NCBI RefSeq assembly: GCF_000313755.1
Contig: NZ_AMZB01000088.1
Coordinates: forward strand, 1-64,000
Length of the DNA: 64,000 nt
Source: Pseudomonas nitroreducens TX1
GTDB taxonomy: Bacteria > Pseudomonadota > Gammaproteobacteria > Pseudomonadales > Pseudomonadaceae
Direction of reading: 5' to 3'
Below are positions 33,740 to 41,612 of the stretch, piece after piece. The translations under genes and the position numbers were made by a program. Position 1 is the first letter of the stretch, and the number at the start of each line of letters is the position of its first letter. The notes beneath the pieces were generated by a model that worked only from the letters and a program-made list of their open reading frames with translations, was not told the DNA's origin and made no database searches.

Positions 33740-35299
33740 ATGGGTATCGCGCATCCGCGTATCGTCCTCATCCTTACCCTGCAGACTTGCGGCCTGGTGC
33801 TGCTGTTCATTGCCCAGGCGCTGGGCGGCTGGCCACTGTCGTTGTGCCTGCTGCTCATGGCAGGGCTGCTCTGGGGGCCTTGGTTCATCCGCGAGAAGAC
33901 AGCGCCAGCAGGGGCGCTGGCGGTGCTGCCGGACGTTGCCGAACTGACCCGCGAGCTGTCCCAGGGCACCAGCCGCAATGCGCTGTCCGCCGCCGGAGTG
34001 TCCTTCTCGGTGCAGCGCCTGGTGGAGAAGCTGGAGTCCCAGGTGGTGGCCGCCGAGCAGATCGTCGGCAGTGCCGAGGTGATGATCCATACCGAGCGGG
34101 CCACATCGAACCTCGCTCGCCAGGCGAAGGAGGCGGCGACCCTCGCCCGCGCTGGCAGTGATACCGGGCGCAGCGAGTTGCAGGCCGCCATCGATTGCAT
34201 GCGCCAGCTGAGCCAGCGCGCCAGCGCCAGCCGTGCGCTGATCGAGACGCTGAATGCGCGCAGCGAGGATATCCAGCGCGTCACCCAGGTGATCCAGTCC
34301 ATCGCCAGCCAGACCAACCTGCTGGCCCTCAACGCGGCTATCGAGGCGGCGCGGGCAGGGGAGCACGGACGCGGCTTCGCCGTGGTTGCCGAGGAAGTGC
34401 GCGGGCTCGCCGGACGTACCGCCGAGGCTACCGACGAGGTGGGGCAGATGATCGAGGATATCCAGCGCCAGACCGGCGAGGTGGTGGAGCAGATCCGCCA
34501 GCTCACCGATGACCTCGGCCTGGGCGTCAGCCAAGTGGAGAGCACCGGCCGGCAGCTGCAGGATATTGCCGGGTTGGCCGCCACCGTGGAAACCCAGATC
34601 ACCGAGATCGCCGAGGGGGCGGAGATCAACCGCAACCAGCTGGACAGCCTGTTCTCCGCCGTCGAACAGGTGCGCGGCGACCTGCGGGCCAGCGACGAGC
34701 AGACTCACCGCCTGGCCGACGCCGCGATGCAGCTGGAGAGCCAGGCGGAAACCATCAGCGAGCGCCTGGCGGAGGTCGCGCTGGATGATTATCACCAGCG
34801 CATCTATGACCTCGCCCGCGCCGGCGCCCAGGCGATAGGCGCAAAGTTCGAGGCGGACGTGGACAGCGGCCGGATCGGCTTCGACGACCTGTTCGACCGC
34901 GACTACCAGCCGATGCCTGGAACCCGCCCGCAGAAGTTCCGTACGCGCTTCGACCGCTACACGGACGAGGTGTTGCCGCGCATTCAGGAGGACCTGCTGC
35001 AACGCCACGAGGGGTTGGTATTCGCCATCGCCTGTACTGCCGAAGGTTACGTGCCCACGCACAACCGGGCGTTCAGCCACCCCCCGAGCGGCGACCTGCA
35101 GGTGGACATGCTCAAGAGCCGCAGCAAGCGTCTGTTCAATGACCGCACCGGTGTGCGCTGTGGCAGCCACAACCAGCCGATGCTGCTACAGACCTATTGC
35201 CGCGATACCGGCGAGCTGATGCACGACCTTTCGGTGCCGATCTACGTGCGCGGTCGCCAGTGGGGTGGGTTGCGCCTGGGCTACCGTCCGGAGGCCTGA
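33740..35299 (+). CDS. Methyl-accepting chemotaxis protein with a C-terminal cytoplasmic sensor domain
   Basis: This 519-aa chemoreceptor has two transmembrane segments near the start ([18 protein letters not shown] and [15 protein letters not shown]) with almost no periplasmic loop, and no clear HAMP. The signalling hairpin contains the canonical tip [22 protein letters not shown]. After the MCP domain, about 135 residues ([20 protein letters not shown] ... [14 protein letters not shown]) form a Cache/PAS-like sensor, so ligand sensing is placed behind the signalling unit. The ATG at 33740 is preferred over an in-frame ATG at 33656. Position resembles PAO1 PA2788. Confidence 0.85.
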   Translation: MGIAHPRIVLILTLQTCGLVLLFIAQALGGWPLSLCLLLMAGLLWGPWFIREKTAPAGALAVLPDVAELTRELSQGTSRNALSAAGVSFSVQRLVEKLESQVVAAEQIVGSAEVMIHTERATSNLARQAKEAATLARAGSDTGRSELQAAIDCMRQLSQRASASRALIETLNARSEDIQRVTQVIQSIASQTNLLALNAAIEAARAGEHGRGFAVVAEEVRGLAGRTAEATDEVGQMIEDIQRQTGEVVEQIRQLTDDLGLGVSQVESTGRQLQDIAGLAATVETQITEIAEGAEINRNQLDSLFSAVEQVRGDLRASDEQTHRLADAAMQLESQAETISERLAEVALDDYHQRIYDLARAGAQAIGAKFEADVDSGRIGFDDLFDRDYQPMPGTRPQKFRTRFDRYTDEVLPRIQEDLLQRHEGLVFAIACTAEGYVPTHNRAFSHPPSGDLQVDMLKSRSKRLFNDRTGVRCGSHNQPMLLQTYCRDTGELMHDLSVPIYVRGRQWGGLRLGYRPEA

Positions 35300-35411
35300 C
35301 GGCCCCTGCAGGTCGATTGCGGCGCTGCAGGCGGCGTGGGGGCGGGTTTCTCTTGCGATGGCTTGTCGTTGGCACCGCGGCGCCAGGGGCGATTCGCTAC
35401 CAAGCGCTGCG

Positions 35412-35447
35412 AAAATAAAAAAAGCCGCGAAGGAGTGTACGCGGCTG
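35412..35447 (-). terminator. Terminator of uacT
   Basis: Stem AGCCGCG/CGCGGCT with a TTTTTTTATTTTC tail on the - strand. A second perfect hairpin (GCGGGCGTC/GACGCCCGC at 35451-35473) lies between it and the uacT stop codon. Confidence 0.85.
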
Positions 35448-35482
35448 GGGGCGGGCGTCCGGGAGACGCCCGCGAAAGGGTT

Positions 35483-36829
35483 TCAGTGATGCCCGCAGAG
35501 GGCGTCGCGGCCGTGCTCGCCGAGGATGTTGAACAGAATGTTCAGCACCACGGCCCAGATCGCGGTCATCGCGATGCCGCTGTGGGTGATCGGCTCCATC
35601 CATTGGGGCAGGGCGGCGAAGAAGTCCGGACGCACCACCGGCACCATCCCCATACCGATGCTCACCGCCACCAGCAGTTGGTTGCGGCGGTCGACGATGT
35701 CCGCTTCGTGGAGGATGCGGATGCCGCTGGCGGCGACCATGCCGAACATGGCGATACCGGCGCCGCCCAGCACTGCCGGCGGAATCGAGGCCACCAGGAA
35801 GGCGGCCTTGGGCAGCAGCGAGAGGGCGATCAAGAACAGCGCGGCGGCGGCGGTGACATAGCGGCTGCGCACGCCGGTCATCTGCACCAGGCCGATGTTC
35901 TGGGCGAACGAGGAATGGGTGAAGGTGTTCATGAAACCGGCGACGAACGAGGCGCTGGCGTCGCACAGCAGGCCGCGGCGCAGGCGGTTCGGGCAGATCT
36001 CGGTGTCGGTGATCTTGCCCAGGGCGAGGAACATGCCGGTGGACTCGACGAAGATGATCACTACCACCAGGCACATGGACAGCACCGGTGCGAGGTGGAA
36101 TTCCGGCGTGCCGAAGTGCAGCGGGGTGACCACGTCGAACCAGGGGCGCTGCTCGATGCCGTCGAGGCTGACCATGCCCATGCTGGCGCCGATGATGTAG
36201 CCCAGCAGCATGCCGATCAGCACCGAGACGTTGACCCAGAAACCTTTCAGGAAGCGGTTGATCAGCAGGATCACCGCCAGCACGAAGGATGACAGGGCAA
36301 GGTATTCGATGGCGCCGAAGTTGGCTGCCGCCTTGCCGCCGCCGGCCCAGTTGATCGCCACCGGGAACAGGCACATGCCGATGGAGGTGATCACGGTACC
36401 GGTCACCAGTGGCGGGAAGAAGCGCACGATGCGGCTCATGAACGGCGCGATGACCATGCCGAAGAAGCCGGCGGCGATGGTGGCGCCGAAGATGCCGGTC
36501 ATGCCCACGCCGGGCATCCCGGCCATGGCGACCATGCTGCCGACGGCGGCGAAACTGGCGCCCATCATCACCGGCATGCGGATGCCCACAGGGCCGATGC
36601 CGAGCGATTGCACGAGCGTGGCGATGCCGGCGACCAGCAGGTCGGCATTGATCAGGAAAGCGATTTCTTCGCGGGAGAGACCGGCGGCCTGGCCGACGAT
36701 CAGCGGGACGGCGACGGCGCCGCCATACATCAGGAGAACGTGCTGGAAGCCGACCAGCAGCAGCTGCAGCAAGGGCAAACGCTGGTCGACGGGCGAGCCG
36801 GTATGGGAGCGCTCAGTTACCACGGACAT
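35483..36829 (-). CDS. uacT: Urate/xanthine permease, NCS2 family (UacT-like)
   Basis: This 448-aa inner-membrane transporter has about 14 membrane segments and the NCS2 signatures: GGAVAVPLIVGQAAG in TM1, RMPVMMGASFAA in TM3, VALMGMCL-like stretches in the middle and ESTGMFLALGKI with the substrate-binding Glu. The closest functional picture is the proton-coupled urate transporters UacT/YgfU. It sits beside the urate-hydroxylase gene, which supports urate as substrate, though xanthine or uracil cannot be ruled out. A TTGTATACAA operator lies 149 bp upstream. Confidence 0.9.
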   Translation of the reverse strand: MSVVTERSHTGSPVDQRLPLLQLLLVGFQHVLLMYGGAVAVPLIVGQAAGLSREEIAFLINADLLVAGIATLVQSLGIGPVGIRMPVMMGASFAAVGSMVAMAGMPGVGMTGIFGATIAAGFFGMVIAPFMSRIVRFFPPLVTGTVITSIGMCLFPVAINWAGGGKAAANFGAIEYLALSSFVLAVILLINRFLKGFWVNVSVLIGMLLGYIIGASMGMVSLDGIEQRPWFDVVTPLHFGTPEFHLAPVLSMCLVVVIIFVESTGMFLALGKITDTEICPNRLRRGLLCDASASFVAGFMNTFTHSSFAQNIGLVQMTGVRSRYVTAAAALFLIALSLLPKAAFLVASIPPAVLGGAGIAMFGMVAASGIRILHEADIVDRRNQLLVAVSIGMGMVPVVRPDFFAALPQWMEPITHSGIAMTAIWAVVLNILFNILGEHGRDALCGHH

Positions 36830-36977
36830 GCAACACCTCGGTTTTTATTGTTGTCAGTCGCTGGTTGCCGGACGGGCACGACAACCGGGAAGTACTGGCC
36901 GATCTCACCCCCGGGGCCGAGCGGGTGAAGCGGTGCGGGACTTTATAAACGCGATGTGTATTACGTTCAATCGATTT

Positions 36978-36987
36978 TTGTATACAA
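36978..36987. promoter_or_regulatory. GntR-type operator TTGTATACAA upstream of uacT
   Basis: A perfect 10-bp palindrome, identical to those before puuE and hiuH and one base from those before the purine permease and gntR. It fits the FadR/VanR-class half-site TTGT...ACAA. Confidence 0.65.
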
Positions 36988-37109
36988 CTCGTCGGTCACG
37001 TTTTGCCTTGGCGGTGCTGTGGGGCTCTAGGCCGCATGTTTGCTGGTTTCGGTGATTCTGTAGCCATTGGTCGAGTGGACTACATTTTTTGTCTCAGTAC
37101 GCGCTTTTC

Positions 37110-37193
37110 GTAGGAGCGAGCTTGCTCGCGAACCGGGCGATACCCGAACGATCCGGCGTGCGCTGATGGTTTCGCGAGCAAGCTCGCTCCTAC
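37110..37193. repeat. REP doublet (REPIN)
   Basis: GTAGGAGCGAGCTTGCTCGC at 37110 and its inverted copy ending at 37193 flank about 38 bp of unique sequence. This is the standard Pseudomonas REP palindrome in head-to-tail inverted arrangement. Another doublet of the same class lies at 58483-58596. Confidence 0.9.
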
Positions 37194-37213
37194 AGATCCG
37201 GTATCGCGCGGGC

Positions 37214-37246
37214 ATAAAAAAACCGCACCCGAAGGTGCGGTTTTCC
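37214..37246 (-). terminator. Terminator of puuD
   Basis: Stem CCGCACC/GGTGCGG on a CGAA/TTCG loop with AAAACC before and a run of seven T after it on the - strand, 17 nt beyond the puuD stop. Confidence 0.88.
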
Positions 37247-37262
37247 TGGCCGTGCCGCAGGC

Positions 37263-38603
37263 TCAATTAACCTGGGCGCCCCTGGAGATCCAGTCTCCGA
37301 CGAGCTTGCGCTCTTCCGGGGTCATCTGGGTGATGTTGCCCAGCGGCATCACTTGCGAAGCCACGGCCTGCGCCTGGATGCGCGGGGCGAGCTGCTGGAT
37401 CTGCTGCGGGGTATCGAACATCACGCCAGCCGGCGCGGTGCTGAACAGGTTGCTGGTCGGCTTGGCCGAGTGGCACACGGCGCAGCGTTCCTGGATGACG
37501 TGGTGGACCTTGTCGAAGCCTTCGGAAGACCCGGCGGCGGTGGACGCCTGGGCCGGAGCAGCCTGAGCCTGCTGGGCGGCGGCAGCCTTGGCGGCTTCCT
37601 CGTCCTTGGCGCGCTCGGCCGGGGTCTTGCCGCCGATGGCGGTTTCCGGCAGCGGCTGGTACTCGACCTTCGGTGCCTGGGCGGTGCTGGAGGAGGCATC
37701 GCTGCTCGGCCAGTTCGGGCCGGTGACGAAGGCCAGGGCGATCATGCCGACGGCCCCGGCGGGCAGGGCCCAGGCCATGCCGTTGCCTTCGTGGCGGGTG
37801 TTGAAGTAGTGGCGGACGATCACTGCCAGCGCCGCGATGCAGGTCAGGATCAGCCAGTTGTAGTGGCTGCCGTAAGTGCTCGGGAAGTGGTTGCTGATCA
37901 TGATGAACAGCACCGGCAGGGTGAAGTAGTTGTTGTGGCGCGAACGCAGCAGGCCTTTGGCCGGCAGTACCGGGTCGGGCTCGCGGCCTTCCTCGATGGC
38001 CTTAACCAGCGCACGTTGGGCCGGCATGATCACACGGAAGACGTTGCCCACCATGATGGTGCCGATGATGGCGCCCACGTGCAGGTATGCACCGCGGCCG
38101 CTGAATACCTGGCTGAGCAGGTAGGCGGCGAGCACCAGCAGGGCGAACAGGATGGCGCCGAGCAGGGCGGGTTTCTTGCCCAGCGGGGAGTCGCACAGGG
38201 TGCTGTAGACGAACCAGCCGGCGATCAGCGAGCCGATGCCGATGGCCACGGCGGCGGCCGGAGCCAGGTCGCTGCCCGGGGCGATCAGGTACAGGGTCGG
38301 GTTCAGGTAGAACACGATGGTCAGCAGGCAGACACCCGACAGCCAGGTCGAGTAGGCCTCCCATTTGAACCAGTGCAGGTTGTCCGGCATTTTCGGCGGG
38401 GCGAGCTTGTATTTCTCCAGGTGGTAGATGCCGCCACCGTGGATCGCCCAGAGGTCACCGGAAAGCCCCTCGCGCGGGTTGGCGCGATTGAGGTTGTTTT
38501 CCAGCCAGACGAAGTAGAACGAGGCGCCGATCCACGCGATACCCACGATCATGTGGACCCAGCGGACCAGCAGGTTCAGCCATTCGATGAGATGTGCTTC
38601 CAC
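37263..38603 (-). CDS. puuD: Membrane urate hydroxylase PuuD with C-terminal cytochrome c domain
   Basis: This 446-aa protein has eight or so membrane helices in the first ~330 residues (WLNLLVRWVHMIVGIAWIGA, with conserved His residues) and an Ala/Gln/Pro-rich linker. A small cytochrome c domain follows, with heme motif CAVCH at about residue 374 and axial Met candidates in ASQVMPLGN. PuuD oxidises urate to 5-hydroxyisourate and passes electrons to the respiratory chain instead of O2. I use the GTG at 38603, preceded by AAGAGGT, which gives MEAHLIEWLNLL; the longer open frame has no signal. Next in the pathway to hiuH and uraD nearby. Confidence 0.93.
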   Translation of the reverse strand: MEAHLIEWLNLLVRWVHMIVGIAWIGASFYFVWLENNLNRANPREGLSGDLWAIHGGGIYHLEKYKLAPPKMPDNLHWFKWEAYSTWLSGVCLLTIVFYLNPTLYLIAPGSDLAPAAAVAIGIGSLIAGWFVYSTLCDSPLGKKPALLGAILFALLVLAAYLLSQVFSGRGAYLHVGAIIGTIMVGNVFRVIMPAQRALVKAIEEGREPDPVLPAKGLLRSRHNNYFTLPVLFIMISNHFPSTYGSHYNWLILTCIAALAVIVRHYFNTRHEGNGMAWALPAGAVGMIALAFVTGPNWPSSDASSSTAQAPKVEYQPLPETAIGGKTPAERAKDEEAAKAAAAQQAQAAPAQASTAAGSSEGFDKVHHVIQERCAVCHSAKPTSNLFSTAPAGVMFDTPQQIQQLAPRIQAQAVASQVMPLGNITQMTPEERKLVGDWISRGAQVN

Positions 38604-38655
38604 AGTTTTTACCTCTTGCCCGGAAACCGTCGTCGCGGAGTGCGGGCCTCTCTTA

Positions 38656-39162
38656 TTAGTTTGCTTGGGGGTCGAGGAGGAGCTGTTCGTCCTCGGTGAA
38701 GAAATGCTCGTCGCAGTTGTTGCCAGAACCGCTGCGATCGACCACCAGGAAGTCATCCCGCTTTTCGATCGTCAGCACCGGGTGGTGCCAGACGCCGCGG
38801 TGGTAATTGACGCCCTGCTTGCCGTTGGACAGGAAAGCGCGGACGAGGCCCGATACAGGTACATCGCCAACTGGCGCGACCACGATCAGAAATGGATTGC
38901 CGAGCAGCGGGATGAAAGCCTGGCTGCCCTGCGGGTGACGTTCCAGCATGCGGATGCGCAAGGGCATCTCCAGGGACTCGGCGCTGAAGATGCTGATGAT
39001 CGCCTTGTCATCGGGCTGAGCCGTCTCGACGGTGGCGAGCTTGTGATAACGGCGGGTGGAACCGTTGTTGATCATGAAGAAATCACTGCCTTCGGTTTCG
39101 ATGACATCACCGAACGGTGCGAAGGCTTCCTTGGTCAACGGCTCGATCTTCAGGGTACGCAT
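38656..39162 (-). CDS. allA: Ureidoglycolate lyase AllA
   Basis: This 168-aa cupin-fold enzyme splits ureidoglycolate into glyoxylate and urea, the last step of this pathway. Diagnostic segments are EAFAPFGDVIETEG, FIPLLGNPFLIVVAP, NYHRGVWHHPVL and DRSGSGNNCDEHFF. Full family length. It precedes puuD by 52 bp on the same strand and follows uraD by 79 bp, so the four genes puuE-uraD-allA-puuD probably form one operon. In PAO1 as I recall, allantoicase lies here too; it is absent. Confidence 0.94.
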   Translation of the reverse strand: MRTLKIEPLTKEAFAPFGDVIETEGSDFFMINNGSTRRYHKLATVETAQPDDKAIISIFSAESLEMPLRIRMLERHPQGSQAFIPLLGNPFLIVVAPVGDVPVSGLVRAFLSNGKQGVNYHRGVWHHPVLTIEKRDDFLVVDRSGSGNNCDEHFFTEDEQLLLDPQAN

Positions 39163-39241
39163 GGCTGGTCTTCTTTTTCGTTGTTCGCATGGTCCCTTCC
39201 CTTGAATGCATCCCAGGGAAGGGGAGTGAAGGTCCGCTCGC

Positions 39242-39757
39242 TCAGAGTTGCTGCAGGCGGAACATCGCGATCTTGTTGATCTCCGCCAGGGCGGTCTGGA
39301 ACTCCTGCTCCGGCGTGTTGTGGATGCGTTCTTCGAACGCGGCCAGGATCTGGTGGCGGTTGCTGCCCTTCACCGCCTTGATGAAGGGGAAGCCGAACTT
39401 GGCCTTGTAGGCGTCGTTGAGTTCGGTGAAGCGGGCGAACTCCTCGGCGGTGCAATCCTGGATGCCGGCGCCGGCCTGTTCGGCGGTACTGGAGGCGGTC
39501 AGCTCGCCACGAACCGCGGCCTTGCCGGCGAGGTCCGGGTGCGCGTTGATCAGCGCCAGCTGCGCTTCATGGCTGGCGGACAGGAGGATGTCGGCCATGC
39601 GCTGCTGCAGCAGTTCGATGTCGTTCAGGCTGTCGTCGACGCCCAGGTCGTAGGCTCTCTCCGCAACCCACGGCGAGTGTTCGTAGATGTCGGCGAAGGC
39701 GGCAACGAAGGCGGCGCGCTCGAGGCTGGCCGGGGTCAGGGTCTGGAAGCGGCTCAT
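39242..39757 (-). CDS. uraD: OHCU decarboxylase UraD
   Basis: This 171-aa helical enzyme converts 2-oxo-4-hydroxy-4-carboxy-5-ureidoimidazoline to S-allantoin. The conserved active-site features are visible: the His-Pro in LALINAHPDLAGKA and the C-terminal FPFIKAVKGSNRHQIL. The start overlaps the puuE stop codon (ATGA). It acts directly after HiuH, whose gene is divergent just beyond puuE. Confidence 0.94.
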   Translation of the reverse strand: MSRFQTLTPASLERAAFVAAFADIYEHSPWVAERAYDLGVDDSLNDIELLQQRMADILLSASHEAQLALINAHPDLAGKAAVRGELTASSTAEQAGAGIQDCTAEEFARFTELNDAYKAKFGFPFIKAVKGSNRHQILAAFEERIHNTPEQEFQTALAEINKIAMFRLQQL

Positions 39758-40689
39758 GCCTTGTTCTCCTGGGCTTTGAACGGGTGTTTCTCGTGCCAGT
39801 GCTTGGCGATATCGACGCGGCGGGTGATCCACACCTTCTCGTGACCTTTAACGTACTGGATGAAACGCTCCAGCGAGGCCATACGCGCCGGACGGCCCAG
39901 CAGGCGACAGTGCATGCCGATGGAGAGCATCTTCGGCGCGCCCTCGGCACCCTCGGCGTAGAGCACGTCGAAGGCATCCTTCAGGTACTCGAAGAAGTCG
40001 TCGCCCTTGTTGAAGCCCTGCACCTGGGTGAAGCGCATGTCGTTGGTGTCCAGGGTGTAGGGGATCACCAGGTGCGGCTTCTCGGCTGTGCTGGCCGGGT
40101 CCCAGTAGGGCAGGTCGTCGTCGTAGGTGTCGGAGTCGTAGAGGAAGTTGCCGTCCTCGCGGACGATGCGGCGGGTATTCGGGCCGAGGCGGCCGGTGTA
40201 CCAGCCCTGCGGGCGCTGACCGGTCAGTTCGGTGAGGATGCGCACGGCCTCGAACATGTGCTCGCGTTCCTGCGCCTCGTCCATGTACTGATAGTCGATC
40301 CAGCGGTAGCCGTGGCTGCAGATCTCGTGACCGTCGGCAACCATCTGACGGATCGCCTCGGGATGACGCTGGGCGGCCATGGCCACGGCGAACACGGTCA
40401 GCGGCAGGTCGTACTTCTTGAAGAGCTTGAGCAGGCGCCACACGCCGGCACGGCTGCCGTATTCGTACAGCGATTCCATGCACATGTTGCGCTCGCCCTT
40501 GAGCGGCTGGGCGGCGACCATTTCGGAGAGGAAGGCTTCGGATTCGGCGTCACCGTGCAGGATGTTGCGCTCGCCGCCTTCCTCGTAGTTGAGGACGAAG
40601 GACAGGGCGATGCGCGCATCGTTCGGCCAGTGCGGGTGGGGGATGTTGTTGCCGTAACCGATCAGGTCGCGTGGGTAGTCAGCGCTCAC
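39754..40689 (-). CDS. puuE: Allantoinase PuuE (polysaccharide-deacetylase fold)
   Basis: This 311-aa cofactor-independent allantoinase opens allantoin to allantoate. The opening YPRDLIGYGNNIPHPHWPN, the segment SLYEYGSRAGVWRLLKLF and HEICSHGYRWIDYQ are typical of PuuE. I start at GTG 40689, preceded by GAAGGA at 8 nt and giving MSADYPRDL, because the longer open frame is low-complexity and lacks a ribosome site. It is the promoter-proximal gene of the puuE-uraD-allA-puuD unit. A TTGTATACAA operator lies 72 bp upstream. Confidence 0.94.
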   Translation of the reverse strand: MSADYPRDLIGYGNNIPHPHWPNDARIALSFVLNYEEGGERNILHGDAESEAFLSEMVAAQPLKGERNMCMESLYEYGSRAGVWRLLKLFKKYDLPLTVFAVAMAAQRHPEAIRQMVADGHEICSHGYRWIDYQYMDEAQEREHMFEAVRILTELTGQRPQGWYTGRLGPNTRRIVREDGNFLYDSDTYDDDLPYWDPASTAEKPHLVIPYTLDTNDMRFTQVQGFNKGDDFFEYLKDAFDVLYAEGAEGAPKMLSIGMHCRLLGRPARMASLERFIQYVKGHEKVWITRRVDIAKHWHEKHPFKAQENKA

Positions 40690-40760
40690 TGCAGTGTTCC
40701 TTCTTGTGGTTGGCGGTCGGCGCCGGGTCGGTGGACTGTGCGCTGCCGTTGATGGCTGCA

Positions 40761-40770
40761 TTGTATACAA
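40761..40770. promoter_or_regulatory. GntR-type operator TTGTATACAA upstream of puuE
   Basis: Perfect palindrome 72 bp before the puuE start. Identical to the copies before uacT and hiuH. Confidence 0.7.
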
Positions 40771-40954
40771 AATGTTAGGCGGTCTGTAAATACAATCTGC
40801 GCAACGGTCGTTTCATTCCGTCCCTCCGTGTTCGATAGGGCGTGGATGCCTTGCGGGCTCTGCTCTGGCGCGGCCCTGGCTGGCTGTGTGCGGGCTCTTG
40901 CCATTCCTGGCCAGAGGGTGCTACAGGGGCTTTTTGGCAGGTTGAATCAGTTTT

Positions 40955-40964
40955 TTGTATACAA
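40955..40964. promoter_or_regulatory. GntR-type operator TTGTATACAA upstream of hiuH
   Basis: Perfect palindrome 136 bp before the hiuH ATG, in AT-rich sequence that could hold the promoter. Confidence 0.7.
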
Positions 40965-41062
40965 TCAATTGTGCCGCTGGGTATATTCGCTTCTACCAAA
41001 CGTACCCGCGGGCTGCTTCGATGGCGGCCCGCTCATTCGCATCAACAAGACAGAGGAGGAAG

Positions 41063-41095
41063 GTGTCGGCCGGCTCCGCCGCAGGACACCGATAA
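41063..41095 (+). other. Possible 10-codon leader ORF coupled to hiuH
   Basis: GTG at 41063 follows a strong Shine-Dalgarno GAGGAGGAA and opens a 10-codon frame (MSAGSAAGHR) stopping 4 nt before the hiuH ATG. The hiuH ATG itself has no Shine-Dalgarno site. GGTGTC (41062-41067) can pair with GACACC (41085-41090). Whether it is translated is unknown. Confidence 0.35.
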
Positions 41096-41099
41096 GCCC

Positions 41100-41453
41100 A
41101 TGGGACGCCTGACCACTCACGTACTGGATTCCGCCCACGGCTGCCCTGGCCACGGCATCAAGATCGAGCTGTACCGCGTCGAAGGCCAGCAGCTGGAGCT
41201 GATCACCACCCGCGTGACCAATGACGATGGCCGTTGCGACGAGCCGCTGCTGCAGGGCGAGGACTTCCGTGCCGGCGTCTACCAGCTGCTGTTCAATGCT
41301 GGCGACTACTACCGCGCCCGTGGCGTCGAGCTGCCGAAGCCGGCGTTCCTCGACCAGGTCGTGCTGCGCTTCGGCATTGCCTCGGAAAGCGATCACTACC
41401 ACGTGCCGCTGCTGATCTCCCCCTACAGCTATTCGACTTACCGGGGCAGCTAG
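41100..41453 (+). CDS. hiuH: 5-hydroxyisourate hydrolase (transthyretin-related)
   Basis: This 117-aa enzyme hydrolyses 5-hydroxyisourate to OHCU. The N-terminal LTTHVLDSAHGCPG with catalytic His, the Arg in TNDDGRCDEPL and the C-terminal signature SPYSYSTYRGS are all intact. No signal peptide, so it is cytosolic. It links PuuD and UraD in the pathway. The start codon lacks its own ribosome site; see the upstream leader ORF. Ends before a strong terminator. Confidence 0.95.
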   Translation: MGRLTTHVLDSAHGCPGHGIKIELYRVEGQQLELITTRVTNDDGRCDEPLLQGEDFRAGVYQLLFNAGDYYRARGVELPKPAFLDQVVLRFGIASESDHYHVPLLISPYSYSTYRGS

Positions 41454-41497
41454 TCCCCGCCCCGGTCTTCCCCCGGACTCTTCGTGGAGTCTTCCTC

Positions 41498-41525
41498 AGC
41501 CCGCCCACACTGCGGGCTTTTTTTT
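41498..41525 (+). terminator. Terminator after hiuH
   Basis: Stem AGCCCGC/GCGGGCT around CCACACT is followed by eight T. Confidence 0.9.
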
Positions 41526-41612
41526 GCGCGCAACTTTACCTTCCAGCGCAGAGGCAGGCGCGATTCGAGGATTTGAGCTAGAAATCAGGCAGTTATTATT
41601 TCGAGGGATGTC

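Larger units (their letters stand above)
36830..37262. other. Intergenic region with operator, REP pair and puuD terminator
   Basis: No gene. It carries the promoter region of uacT with a GntR-type palindrome, an inverted pair of REP elements and the terminator of puuD; each is listed separately. Confidence 0.7.
40690..41099. other. Divergent promoter region between puuE and hiuH
   Basis: These 410 bases hold two GntR-type palindromes (one facing each gene), an AT-rich stretch around 40930-40990 and a possible leader peptide immediately before hiuH. No protein-coding gene of usual size is supported. Confidence 0.7.
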
